This document shows, one piece after another, positions 1 through 6,743 of a DNA stretch of 25,379 nucleotides. Location of the stretch: the NCBI GenBank assembly GCA_002730485.1, contig PCAH01000027.1:1-25379 (forward strand), read 5' to 3'. How positions within the stretch are numbered: the first letter of the stretch is position 1; each line of letters starts with the position of its first letter. The notes beneath the pieces are model-generated. The model was given only the letters and a program-made list of their open reading frames with translations, made no database searches and had not been told where the DNA came from. The translations under genes and the position numbers were made by a program. The stretch is from Dehalococcoidia bacterium. Its GTDB lineage: Bacteria; Chloroflexota; Dehalococcoidia; UBA3495.

Positions 1-112
1 CAAAACTCTTGAAGCCAGGTTCGTTTTGAACGCTCCCCCGCTTGCTAAAGACCTCTTCCAGGTCGTCACCGTTGCCGGTCTTGATCATGATTCGATTGGT
101 AACTGAGTACAT
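1..112 (-). CDS. ABM/HmoA-like heme-degrading monooxygenase, N-terminal fragment (runs off window)
   Basis: The reverse strand reads from an ATG at 112 to the window edge without a stop and gives about 37 residues, beginning MYSVTNRIMIKTGNGDDLEE and continuing with a VFSKRGSVQNEPGF stretch. This closely resembles the first beta strand and helix of the antibiotic-biosynthesis-monooxygenase (ABM) fold as found in IsdG/HmoA-type proteins, which start M-x-V-x-N-R-I and have a GxVxxxPGF turn. Family members are small cytosolic homodimers that cleave heme or oxidise small aromatics. The ligand-binding His and the C-terminal half lie outside the window, so heme use cannot be judged. A GGAG lies just upstream (rather close, 3 nt). 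It may follow the small membrane protein at 216-452 on the same strand, about 100 nt away. Start is confident from family similarity; function is moderately sure. Confidence 0.6.
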   Translation of the reverse strand, partial: MYSVTNRIMIKTGNGDDLEEVFSKRGSVQNEPGFKSF

Positions 113-215
113 ATGCTCCACGCAACACCCATTGCTCTTGAGGCGTCATATCTGGTTGGGCTGGTTTGATTCTCTCCCGATTCCAGATGGAGAGCAAGTC
201 TGGCGGGATTCTGGC

Positions 216-452
216 CTAAAAACCAAATTGGTGCAGAAGGAGTCCCACAACGGCCCCGATCACAGCCCCCACTGAACCGGCTTTCATGCCGATTTCCATC
301 ATCACCCCACAGGAGACGACCTCACGGTGCCGGTATTCTGGGTCCAGTGCTTTGGGCATGCGAAGGCCCAGGTCTCTGCGGACCAGCAACGTGACCAAGG
401 CAGCAAGGATGCCGCCGATGATACCGCCAAGGATAATGACAAGGACTACCAT
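216..452 (-). CDS. Small two-helix membrane protein, unknown function
   Basis: Unrecognised protein of 78 residues when started at the ATG at 452, which has GGAGG 5 nt upstream on the reverse strand. A longer reading up to 626 is open, but its extra N-terminal part has no ribosome binding site and looks less like protein. Two hydrophobic segments are visible: residues about 2-25 (VVLVIILGGIIGGILAALV, Gly-rich) and about 59-76 (Gly/Ala/Val-rich, ending LLLHQFGF). They are separated by a charged loop with DPEYRHREV. Glycine-spaced helices suggest a compact helical hairpin in the cytoplasmic membrane. A possible promoter lies upstream (512-541). No function can be assigned. Confidence 0.45.
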   Translation of the reverse strand: MVVLVIILGGIIGGILAALVTLLVRRDLGLRMPKALDPEYRHREVVSCGVMMEIGMKAGSVGAVIGAVVGLLLHQFGF

Positions 453-511
453 TCCCGCCTCCGGTGGCTTGGGGACTTTAAGATTCTGGGACGCAGACCC
501 AACGTTACATA

Positions 512-541
512 ATTTTAGTAGGGTCAGCACGGTGAATTCAA
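512..541 (-). promoter_or_regulatory. Candidate sigma70 promoter for the small membrane protein
   Basis: On the reverse strand TTGAAT (536-541 on the plus strand read as attcaa) is followed after 18 nt by TAAAAT (512-517), about 60 nt upstream of the ATG at 452. The boxes match consensus at 4/6 and 5/6. Inference only. Confidence 0.3.
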
Positions 542-691
542 CGCTGTAGAGGTCATTGTCCAGCCAAAGCACGGCCTTCAACAGCCCTATTATCAGGGTG
601 GCCATTCGGGAACTTTTAGCGCTCACGCCCCGTCTGTAATATTGAAGAATATTCTTGAAGAACTGGGGAGGGGTCGGATCGTGGGTATCAA

Positions 692-1330
692 ATGGGCTTG
701 GATCCTGGCGGGATAACTCTTACGGATGACTTCTTCCACCTTGCTGAGGGAGTACAGTTCAGAAATCTCCCCCAAGAGGTAGAGGCCAGATGGAACCTAG
801 TAGAGACGGCTTGGGGTCTGGACATGGCTCGAAACCTCTTGGACATCGAGTACGACCTGGAGGGAGGGCAGTTATATGTACCCAGGAGAGATACTTCCAG
901 AGTAGATGTGACTTCATGTAGAGATGCCCTAAACGGCTACCAGAAGGGCAAGTGCTTCTACTGTTTCATCGACATCAGCATCGAGTCAGGGAACGATGAC
1001 CTTGCTGATGTAGACCATTTCCTGCCCCACGTACTGAAAGATGGACGTGAGATAAGAAATCTAGATGGCGTGTGGAACCTGGTGCTGGCCTGCCAGACCT
1101 GTAATAGGAGTAAATTGGCCCGCGTTCCGCACGTACAATACCTCGAGAGGTTGAACGTGAGAAACAACTACCTCATTTCCAGTCATCATCCATTGAGAGA
1201 GACACTGATACGTCAGACTGGCAATACTGACGCCGACCGACATTCATTCTTGAATGGCTCTTATCAGGTAGCAGTGAACACGCTAATTCATACTTGGGGA
1301 CCAGCGGAAGAATTCGGCACAACGTTCTAA
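692..1330 (+). CDS. HNH endonuclease family protein
   Basis: Predicted DNA nuclease of the HNH (beta-beta-alpha metal) superfamily. The core is clear: a CFYC zinc knuckle (C88, C91), DVDHFLPH with the catalytic D108-H109, N129 in GVWNLVLAC, and a second CQTCNRSK knuckle (C134, C137, N138). Thus the four-Cys zinc-stabilised HNH form is intact. The N-terminal 85 residues have no motif I know, though they contain a well-formed helix (RWNLVETAWGLDMARNLL). From memory, relatives with the same RWxLVETAW...ALNGYQKGKCFYC layout carry a longer N-terminal region, so this copy may be shortened; an in-frame TGA at 656-658 blocks any extension beyond a few codons. The start ATG has only a distant GGGGAGGGG (665-673). 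A rho-independent terminator follows directly. It sits alone between a membrane protein and a transporter, with no methylase nearby, so a role in restriction is not supported; nuclease activity is likely, its target unknown. Confidence 0.75.
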   Translation: MGLDPGGITLTDDFFHLAEGVQFRNLPQEVEARWNLVETAWGLDMARNLLDIEYDLEGGQLYVPRRDTSRVDVTSCRDALNGYQKGKCFYCFIDISIESGNDDLADVDHFLPHVLKDGREIRNLDGVWNLVLACQTCNRSKLARVPHVQYLERLNVRNNYLISSHHPLRETLIRQTGNTDADRHSFLNGSYQVAVNTLIHTWGPAEEFGTTF

Positions 1331-1356
1331 CAAACCAGTGGAACCAGAAACCAGAA

Positions 1357-1385
1357 AAGCCACCTCAAACAAGGTGGCTTCTTTC
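1357..1385 (+). terminator. Rho-independent terminator after the HNH gene
   Basis: Nine-bp perfect stem AAGCCACCT (1357-1365) / AGGTGGCTT (1372-1380) with a 6-nt loop, followed by a short T-rich run (ttcttt). It lies 27 nt after the HNH stop codon. Confidence 0.75.
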
Positions 1386-1401
1386 ATCCTTGGCGCCGGG
1401 C

Positions 1402-1439
1402 AAAAAGAGCGCCTTCAGTAGTTTCTGAAGGCGCTCTTT
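1402..1439 (-). terminator. Strong terminator, oriented for the MFS gene (possibly bidirectional)
   Basis: A 15-bp perfect stem AAAGAGCGCCTTCAG (1404-1418) / CTGAAGGCGCTCTTT (1425-1439) with a 6-nt loop. Read on the reverse strand it ends in CTCTTTTT, a good U-tract. It lies about 60 nt beyond the MFS stop at 1501 and back-to-back with the HNH terminator, so the two convergent genes are insulated from each other. Confidence 0.8.
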
Positions 1440-1500
1440 AAGTAACACTCACCTGAGCCGCCGGTTTTTCGATTCGCCGGGGCCTGTGGTCTATTAGGAC

Positions 1501-2769
1501 TTAGTGATGGTGGCCAGCAGCCCTTTGGGACGGCGCTAGAGGCACAGCCAACAAGACAACTGTCGCCAAAAGATATATCCCTGATATATACAAGAACGCA
1601 GCCTCAATCCCTTGTGCATCGAATAACCAGCCGGCGATAAGCGGAGATGCAGCGGCAAGAGCGAACCGGGAGAAAGAGAAGACCCCCAGGGTACTGGCTG
1701 CCACATTTTCGCCCACGACGTCTAGGGCCGCCGCCGTAAGAATGGGCTGGTCGCTAAATAGGAAGGTACCCAAGAAGGCTAGAATGATTATCAGACCTAT
1801 ACCTTCACCAAAAGGGATCAAAAGAGCAGTCAGGACAGAAAGTCCGATCAACCCCGGGATAAGCACCAGTTTCCGGCCCAGCCGGTCGGAGATGTAACCA
1901 GTGACAGGCGTCGCGAAGACACCTACACCCACCAGAAGTGCGATGTGTAATCCCAACGAGGCATTACCCAGACCCAGTTCTTCGTCCAGACCCAGGTACA
2001 GGGCTAAGAAGGGCAGAAAAGCTACGTTGGCCATGCCTCGAAGACCTGCCACGACCATTATCCCCCACAACCTAGGGTGTTCCTTGAACGACTCTCTAGT
2101 TTTCGCCATCTGTTCCTGGAAACGGGCGGGCTTGGAGTCGTTGTTCTCAGAGTGTCCGATGTTACGAAAAGCCCAGAAGACCACGAAGGCCAAGAAAAGC
2201 GGCACCGCTGCGTAGATACTGAGGATCCCCCGCCAACTGAGGGTCAGAAGAAGGACGCCAGTCAGAGCAGGACCTAACACGTCACCTATGTTGCCGCCCA
2301 CTCCGTGAAGTGACAAGGCTGAGGCTCGGTGGTGGCTAAACCGGTGGGAGAGGGCCGCAGTGGCCGGTAAATGCCACATGGAAGCGGCGGCGGCTACGAT
2401 AGCCATACCGATAAGTAAGATTGGGTAGGATGGAGAGATCCCCATAATTAGCCATCCTAATCCAAAAAAAGCCATGCAGGCCGTCAAAACAGAACCCCAA
2501 TGACGGCGGAGCATGTCCGTGACCACTCCGCCAGGGAGAGCTATGATCCCAGAGACTATCTCTCTAGTAGCGGCAACAGCGCCGACTTGTAGGCCGTTTA
2601 GCCCAAATGTAGCTACTACCTCCGGCAGCATCACGAAGAAACTCTGACTGAACCAATGGAAAACAGCGTGGCCGCCACTTAATCCGGTCAGGATGAACTG
2701 AGCGGTATTACGAATACCTTTGAGTTCCTCGTGAGCATGGTCGTGATCATGCGTGTGGGCGTCTGACAT
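1501..2769 (-). CDS. MFS transporter (exporter-like) with His-rich termini
   Basis: Twelve-helix major facilitator superfamily permease of 422 residues, the normal length, in the cytoplasmic membrane. The loop 2-3 signature is recognisable as GGVVTDMLRRHWG (normally GxxxDRxGRR) and is repeated in the second half as GYISDRLGRK. Gly/Pro-rich helix-5 text (LHGVGGNIGDVLGPALTG) resembles the antiporter motif of drug exporters, and the overall look recalls the fosmidomycin-resistance (Fsr)-like branch. Substrate cannot be predicted. Odd: the N-terminus is packed with histidine and acidic residues (HTHDHDHAHEE, residues 5-15) and the last residues are GHHH, which could bind a divalent metal. The start ATG at 2769 is supported by AGAGGGAG 5-6 nt upstream. 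A TATAAT-like box is seen upstream, and a strong terminator follows. It appears to be transcribed alone. Confidence 0.85.
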   Translation of the reverse strand: MSDAHTHDHDHAHEELKGIRNTAQFILTGLSGGHAVFHWFSQSFFVMLPEVVATFGLNGLQVGAVAATREIVSGIIALPGGVVTDMLRRHWGSVLTACMAFFGLGWLIMGISPSYPILLIGMAIVAAAASMWHLPATAALSHRFSHHRASALSLHGVGGNIGDVLGPALTGVLLLTLSWRGILSIYAAVPLFLAFVVFWAFRNIGHSENNDSKPARFQEQMAKTRESFKEHPRLWGIMVVAGLRGMANVAFLPFLALYLGLDEELGLGNASLGLHIALLVGVGVFATPVTGYISDRLGRKLVLIPGLIGLSVLTALLIPFGEGIGLIIILAFLGTFLFSDQPILTAAALDVVGENVAASTLGVFSFSRFALAAASPLIAGWLFDAQGIEAAFLYISGIYLLATVVLLAVPLAPSQRAAGHHH

Positions 2770-2852
2770 ATCTACTCCCTCTACGAGCTGACGAATGGAG
2801 ATACCATGCAGGATTGGTAGGCCAGGCCATTATGACAGAACATCACGTCGCC

Positions 2853-2858
2853 ATTATA
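2853..2858 (-). promoter_or_regulatory. Candidate -10 box (TATAAT) for the MFS gene
   Basis: A perfect TATAAT on the reverse strand, about 85 nt upstream of the MFS start. The -35 region 17 nt away (TTCCGG) is a poor match, so an activator would be needed if this is used. Weak call. Confidence 0.25.
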
Positions 2859-2915
2859 AGATTTCACCGTAGGGACCGGAAGAAGGATTCGGTACAGAGT
2901 TCTTACGAAGCGTGA

Positions 2916-3839
2916 TCAGACTGGTAGAAAGATATCTTCCCATTCAAATGGTTCGGTGATGATACCCTGTTGTACGTTGAATTCCATAAAAGCTTGGAGG
3001 GATTTCCTGTTGGATTCGATTCCATAAGGAATCGGATCTTCGCCGATTATCTGTTTCATGCGGGACATGGCCTGGTCTGCCGGATCAAGGTTGTTGAAAG
3101 TATTCAGGCGTTGTAGGTATTGCTCCTTACCAGCTTTGAACAAACTGTACAGCTCATCGGCTAGCCAGGGATGGCTTTCAAGAAGTTCGTTTTTGACCAC
3201 CATCGCGTGGCTGATGGGGTAAACACCCGTTTGCAGGAAATAATCCTGGGCTGCTTCATTTGCATTGGCAATCAAAGGCTTGATGTCTGGGGAGTCCACT
3301 TCTCCGGGACGAATAGCCGCATCAATCTTTCCTGACAGCAAATCCGCAACCATATCACTACCTTCGGGGGCGGGAATAACGTTATCAGGGGCTTTGTATT
3401 CCTCCACGTGTTCATCACCATACAAAACCCAGGTAACCTGACTGGAATCAACCCCGTAAGCGTCACTGAGGATCCCCCGTGCCCATACCCCTGGCGTGAA
3501 CGTATAGCTACGCAGACCGACTTTTCGGCCTTTCAAGTCAGCGGGGGACTCGATCCCAGACTTGATGTTGTAGGAGATCTCGTCGTGTTCAAAACGGCGC
3601 AGAACGAACGCAGGGAAGGCAGTTATCGGTTTGTCATGGGCCAACGCACACAAGTAAGTTGACATGGCCATCTCGGATACATCGTACTCAAGTCCCCTGA
3701 CCATGCGGCGGAAAGCGGTTGGGATCGGAGAGACCGGTACATGGACCAGGTTTACTCGGTCTGAATTTACAGTGCCATCTATTAACGGTTTGGTATATCC
3801 ATAACTCACCATTGCCGTATGCAGAGAAAGATCTGGCAT
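2916..3839 (-). CDS. 4,5-dihydroxyphthalate decarboxylase-like / periplasmic-binding-fold protein
   Basis: A 307-residue protein of the family generally annotated as 4,5-dihydroxyphthalate decarboxylase, which shares the type-2 periplasmic binding fold with NMT1/THI5-type proteins. Features seen: an N-terminal strand then a TKPLIDGTV turn, YDVSEMAMSTYLCAL (residues about 53-67; the family's DVSEMSLSSY block), SPADLKGRKVGLRSYTFTPGVWARGIL (about 99-125) and GKIDAAIRPGEVDSPDI. No signal peptide or lipobox is present, so it is predicted to be cytosolic, which fits an enzyme better than a transporter binding protein; no ABC permease or ATPase is adjacent. The start is set at the ATG at 3839, with GAGGAG 8 nt upstream, rather than the GTG three codons earlier that abuts the same Shine-Dalgarno. 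True substrate is unknown; decarboxylation of an aromatic acid is known for only a few members. Confidence 0.7.
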   Translation of the reverse strand: MPDLSLHTAMVSYGYTKPLIDGTVNSDRVNLVHVPVSPIPTAFRRMVRGLEYDVSEMAMSTYLCALAHDKPITAFPAFVLRRFEHDEISYNIKSGIESPADLKGRKVGLRSYTFTPGVWARGILSDAYGVDSSQVTWVLYGDEHVEEYKAPDNVIPAPEGSDMVADLLSGKIDAAIRPGEVDSPDIKPLIANANEAAQDYFLQTGVYPISHAMVVKNELLESHPWLADELYSLFKAGKEQYLQRLNTFNNLDPADQAMSRMKQIIGEDPIPYGIESNRKSLQAFMEFNVQQGIITEPFEWEDIFLPV

Positions 3840-3917
3840 AGAATACACTCCTCGAAGTATGGGCTAGACTAAGTGTACTGGATTTACGACTGTATTTTTA
3901 TGAGGCATGGACATATC

Positions 3918-4082
3918 TCTTTGACAGGAATCCGCACAATGACAGTACTCTACAAGTCGATGTATTCCAGCGGAGCGTTGATTTACTAAAAGACCATCTG
4001 ACCAGACATAATGCCTTGCTGGAATAACCATTTTGTGATTAACATCAACGTAAACCAAGTTGAGACGTTAGACCGGCTGTAA
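3918..4082 (+). pseudogene. Decayed duplicate of the KOW-domain gene (3' half)
   Basis: About 120 nt (3952-4071) align clearly with 4795-4916 inside the intact KOW gene, with long identical runs such as TTCCAGCGGAGCG, AAAGACCATCTG and GAGACGTTAGA. Similarity fades but may continue upstream to about 3918. Translated, the copy reads DVFQRSVDLLKDHLTRHNAL and then hits TAA. Shifting by one base (an extra A at about 4025) restores NHFVININVNQVETLDRL up to a TAA at 4080-4082, matching NNLVITINVNQVETLE in the intact gene. The promoter-proximal part that should hold the KOW motif is not recognisable and contains stops. This is a frameshifted remnant of a local duplication; the DUF3054-like gene now lies between the copies. 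Confidence 0.8.
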
Positions 4083-4120
4083 CTATTTCCAGATACCTAT
4101 GTTCAATTTTGACCCTCATC

Positions 4121-4534
4121 ATGACCGGTAAAAACCCGACCCGAATCGTCCATACTGCTGTGGTCGTTAGTGGAGACATTGCAGTTTTCCTAGCGTTCGT
4201 GATCCTAGGTAGGGCAGAGCATGAGATCGCCCTTGGACAGGCATTATTCCGTACCGCACTGCCATTCGGGTTTGTATGGGTCGTTGGTTCTATTTGGTTA
4301 GGCGCGTACAGAGCATCCACGCTCTACGATCTACGAACCATGGCATGGAAGATACCGTTCATCTGGCTTTTGTGCGGCTTCGTCGCACTTGTTATTCGAG
4401 CCTTACTAACCGACCAGTCCTTGATATTGTCTTTTGCTATCGTCTCAATAGCGGTCCAAGGGGTGATGCTAATCAGTTGGCGCGGCATATGCATGTTGGC
4501 CGCCATCAAACTCATTAGGGAACCGATCCATTGA
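4121..4534 (+). CDS. DUF3054-like four-helix membrane protein
   Basis: Integral membrane protein of 137 residues with four hydrophobic helices: about 15-32 (AVVVSGDIAVFLAFVILG), 48-65 (LPFGFVWVVGSIWLGAY), 77-95 (PFIWLLCGFVALVIRAL) and 101-122. The pattern of a D in helix 1, an LGRxxHE turn, then a helix ending GAY and an IRALL segment resembles the DUF3054 family found in haloarchaea, actinobacteria and Chloroflexota; its function is unknown. The start could be the ATG at 4121 or a TTG at 4109 in the same frame; neither has a good ribosome binding site. It lies between a KOW pseudogene and the intact KOW gene. Family call is from the helix pattern only. Confidence 0.6.
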   Translation: MTGKNPTRIVHTAVVVSGDIAVFLAFVILGRAEHEIALGQALFRTALPFGFVWVVGSIWLGAYRASTLYDLRTMAWKIPFIWLLCGFVALVIRALLTDQSLILSFAIVSIAVQGVMLISWRGICMLAAIKLIREPIH

Positions 4535-4683
4535 TCATCGCATCCTTATATTCCGAATATCGTGTCTGCAATGTGCCGACACGATTCCGCCAGAACGCAT
4601 GAGACACAAACCCATCGGTACAACGTGAGTGACTGACACCTGTTTGTTGCGCCAGCACCGGCTAATCCACTACCTTCAAGGAC

Positions 4684-4941
4684 ATGTTCCATTATCAATC
4701 AACTACGTTGGAGCCTATGGGTTTTCACTACCGATTCAGCCGCGGCGACAGGGTGCAGATAATCTCCGGCAAGTTCAAAGGCCATACCGGCACCGTAGAC
4801 GCCAATGTCTTCCAGCGGAGCGTCGATTTCCCCAAAGACCATCTGCCCTGCCATCATGTCTTGCTGGATAACAATTTAGTGATTACCATCAATGTCAACC
4901 AAGTGGAGACGTTAGAGTCTCCCATCGGTGATACGCCCTAA
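4684..4941 (+). CDS. KOW-domain protein (small, RNA/ribosome-binding-like)
   Basis: Small protein of 85 residues (74 if started at the ATG at 4717). Its core is a KOW motif, RGDRVQIISGKFKGHTGTVD, of the kind found in ribosomal proteins L24/L26 and NusG, followed by ANVFQRSVDFPKDHLPCHHVLLDNN and VITINVNQVETLE, which read as further strands of an SH3-like barrel. In ribosomal proteins and NusG this motif binds RNA or protein; a stand-alone KOW protein has no fixed role. Neither ATG is well placed behind a Shine-Dalgarno: AAGGA is 1 nt from 4684 and GGAG is 3 nt from 4717, the latter starting closer to the domain. A broken copy of its 3' half lies 0.8 kb upstream. The alpha/beta-barrel gene follows 23 nt later and is probably co-transcribed. 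Confidence 0.7.
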   Translation: MFHYQSTTLEPMGFHYRFSRGDRVQIISGKFKGHTGTVDANVFQRSVDFPKDHLPCHHVLLDNNLVITINVNQVETLESPIGDTP

Positions 4942-4964
4942 TCATCGAAAGAGGAGTCACGAGA

Positions 4965-5255
4965 ATGCCTGGAATTTCTAAGACCGTCGTTAGTTTAAAA
5001 CCCGGGTCCATGGAAGATATATCCAAATTTATCGACGAGAAAGCCGACGAGATAAACCAAACAGCAGGTGGGCTTGGATTCGCAGTCGCTGTGACTGGTG
5101 AAGACGAGATAACGATAATAGCCATCTATGACAGTAGTCAGAAAGCGCGAGATGCGGGTGAATACGTCAAGACGTTATTTGCGGACATAGTACCTTTCGT
5201 AGCTTCTCCACCGAATAGAGAAGTCTTCTCAGGAGCATGGTTCCCAGCTAAATAA
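4965..5255 (+). CDS. Small dimeric alpha/beta-barrel (ABM-like) protein
   Basis: Protein of 96 residues with a beta-alpha-beta-beta-alpha-beta pattern: SKTVVSLKPGSMEDISKFIDE, then GFAVAVTGEDEITIIAIYDS, then a helix with AGEYVKTLFADIV and a C-terminal GAWF. This is the layout of the dimeric ferredoxin-like barrel (ABM/DUF3764 or stress-responsive A/B barrel); proteins in SAR202-type genomes annotated ABM domain look like this. No catalytic residues can be named, and a sensor or chaperone-like role is as possible as an oxygenase. The ATG at 4965 has GAGGAG 8 nt upstream, the best start signal in this neighbourhood. It follows the KOW gene by 23 nt, suggesting an operon. Confidence 0.55.
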   Translation: MPGISKTVVSLKPGSMEDISKFIDEKADEINQTAGGLGFAVAVTGEDEITIIAIYDSSQKARDAGEYVKTLFADIVPFVASPPNREVFSGAWFPAK

Positions 5256-5510
5256 CTTAATCATCGAGGACGGAAATTCCGAAAACCACAGTCCATAGCT
5301 CTAGCATTGGTGCTAGTGATATGGAAGATAGGTAGCGCATCGTTGTTATCAATCCAGTAGCGGTAACAGTCACCCCTGAAGTGACCGTGTAAAGACGATA
5401 TTCACAGCCAATGTGATTAACTAAAGGGTCTTCTTTGATCAGCCATTGTTGTCTAGTCACTCAATATCTGGAAAAGGAAGTCCGTTCTCCTTGCCTTCGG
5501 AAATCGCTTC

Positions 5511-5984
5511 TCAGAACAAGTCCCTTGCTTGTATGCCTAGCTCATTCGATTCGTTAGCTAGTTCTAGGGCTTTATAAGGATTGGCTCGAATCAAGGCCAT
5601 TCCTGCGTGGGCTGTTTCAGCGGATTCAAGGGTAACCCTAAGGCATTGAAGCATCAAAAAATGGTATCTGTCCAAATTGCCTGGGGGAATTACTTCTTCC
5701 CATTCAGAGGGTAAATCGCGTAACACACCATAAGCTTCATCAAGTACAGTTAAATGGGTTTCCCATGTATTCTGCCATTCAGGGAGTGTAGTTTGAATTG
5801 ATGAATCCATTTCTTGAAACTCTTCCGTTGCGACACCAGTCGCATCTCTGACTTTTTCTACGGAACTAAAATATTTATCAAGAACCGTGATGTTCTGGTC
5901 CATATAAATTTGAAGATCGGATTTACTAGAACAAGCCAGTACGAGGATTCCAATAAGTACCGCAAAGACTACTGGTAACTTCAT
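5511..5984 (-). CDS. Lipoprotein, unknown function
   Basis: Unrecognised protein of 157 residues. The start at 5984 gives a textbook lipoprotein signal: MKLPVVFAVLIGILVLACSS, positively charged N-terminus, hydrophobic core and lipobox LVLA-C with acylated C18. The mature part is mostly helical and acidic, with heptad-like spacing (ITVLDKYFSSVEKVRDATGV), several Trp/Glu pairs, and no enzymatic motif; it is likely a surface-attached helical bundle. The upstream gene stops at 5986-5988 and this ATG begins one base later, so the two are translationally coupled. It belongs to the minus-strand set of the putative integrated element. A longer reading to 6104 is open but would bury the signal peptide, so it is not used. 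Confidence 0.65.
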   Translation of the reverse strand: MKLPVVFAVLIGILVLACSSKSDLQIYMDQNITVLDKYFSSVEKVRDATGVATEEFQEMDSSIQTTLPEWQNTWETHLTVLDEAYGVLRDLPSEWEEVIPPGNLDRYHFLMLQCLRVTLESAETAHAGMALIRANPYKALELANESNELGIQARDLF

Positions 5985-5985
5985 T

Positions 5986-6252
5986 TCAATCACGATCTTG
6001 ATGAGGCCAGACATTTGAGGCTTTCTCTTCTTGTGACCTAGCGACTCGTTTGTAGAACATCGTGGCTCCAAATACCATGCAGACCACCTGAATAAGCGAG
6101 GCAACTAGCCGAATATTATCGAAAGCCTCTTGGGAATTTACTGGGATTATTTCAACTACGAAAATCCGAATAATCGAGCCAAATAACAAGCCGAGAAAAC
6201 CACCAGCTATGACGGCGATTATTCTGCTAATTATCATTGATCCTTTATTCAT
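5986..6252 (-). CDS. Small membrane protein, unknown function
   Basis: Unrecognised 88-residue protein with two membrane helices: about residues 6-30 (IISRIIAVIAGGFLGLLFGSI) and about 49-70 (IRLVASLIQVVCMVFGATMFY), then a basic, polar tail that would face the cytoplasm. The ATG at 6252 has GGGGAG 5 nt upstream on the reverse strand; the open frame extends back to 6351 but without a better signal. Coupled to the downstream lipoprotein gene (one-base gap), which suggests the two proteins act together at the membrane. Confidence 0.5.
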   Translation of the reverse strand: MNKGSMIISRIIAVIAGGFLGLLFGSIIRIFVVEIIPVNSQEAFDNIRLVASLIQVVCMVFGATMFYKRVARSQEEKASNVWPHQDRD

Positions 6253-6382
6253 CACTTCTCCCCAGGACGGCCTGAGTTTGAGGCCAGGTTTTAACGGCAG
6301 GTATAACACGTTCTGCACCGCCTGAATCGCCATAAATACACCCCATAACATCGCCTGCTTGCCCGGACTAACGGCGTCTCCT

Positions 6383-6646
6383 CTATTCAGTGGAGCCTAT
6401 GGTTGGTGGACAGATTAGTAGCCCCACACTTATCAGGAGAGACACACTGGTTATCAAGTCACTCATGAAAGCCGTCCATAAGTCGCCTAGAGCTTTTCTA
6501 AGGATTAGGATTCGCCGGCCTATCTTCAGGTGAGGCACCTCTTGGCGGGCGATGGCCGCATACATCGAATTCCGGGACAGTCTGAGCAAAAGACGGGCTT
6601 CTTCAACCGTCAAAACGGGCGATTGCGAGTTGGTAATATCGGGCAT
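6383..6646 (-). CDS. Excisionase-type helix-turn-helix protein with C-terminal hydrophobic tail
   Basis: DNA-binding protein of 87 residues. Residues about 11-55 (TVEEARLLLRLSRNSMYAAI, then IGRRILILRKALGDLW) match the MerR-like winged HTH of the excisionase (Xis/AlpA-like) family. Such proteins bind attachment sites to steer excision or act as small repressors. Odd: after the domain comes a hydrophobic stretch (LITSVSLLISVGLLICPP, about 64-81) that could be a membrane anchor; normal excisionases end after the wing. The ATG at 6646 is preceded by GGAGG with 8 nt spacing, far better than the start at 6694. It is divergent from the zinc-ribbon/integrase pair across a 97-bp AT-rich region and heads the minus-strand gene set. 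Confidence 0.7.
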   Translation of the reverse strand: MPDITNSQSPVLTVEEARLLLRLSRNSMYAAIARQEVPHLKIGRRILILRKALGDLWTAFMSDLITSVSLLISVGLLICPPTIGSTE

Positions 6647-6683
6647 CACTGATTCCTCCACAACACGTTCTACACCTTTTATT

Positions 6684-6743
6684 TTGACAATCATCTGAAA
6701 TCCAGGATAGACTTTATACTTAACTTAACATTAACTATTAAAT
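6684..6743 (+). promoter_or_regulatory. Divergent promoter region with TTAAC repeats
   Basis: Between the HTH gene and the zinc-ribbon gene. TTGACA (6684-6689) with an 18-nt spacer to TAGACT (6708-6713) forms a plausible plus-strand promoter. Just downstream (6719-6741) are three closely spaced TTAAC-like units in an AT-rich tract ending at the ATG; these could be operator sites for the HTH protein or integrase arm sites. The plus-strand gene has no Shine-Dalgarno here. Confidence 0.4.

Noticed and set aside
645..656. 12-bp palindrome AAGAATATTCTT upstream of the HNH gene
   Set aside because: AT-rich palindromes of this length arise by chance; no regulator or second copy seen.
3864..4320. 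Short minus-strand open frames over the KOW pseudogene and the DUF3054-like gene
   Set aside because: The plus strand holds the KOW remnant and a clear four-helix membrane protein; the reverse frames have no start signals.
4559..4585. 8-bp stem ATCGTGTC/GACACGAT after the DUF3054-like gene
   Set aside because: Loop of 11 nt and no T-run, so not a convincing terminator.
5257..5460. Possible 67-residue minus-strand protein (GTG start) in the gap after the alpha/beta-barrel gene
   Set aside because: No Shine-Dalgarno, no recognisable motif, and no supporting context. The gap 5256-5510 otherwise shows nothing I can name.
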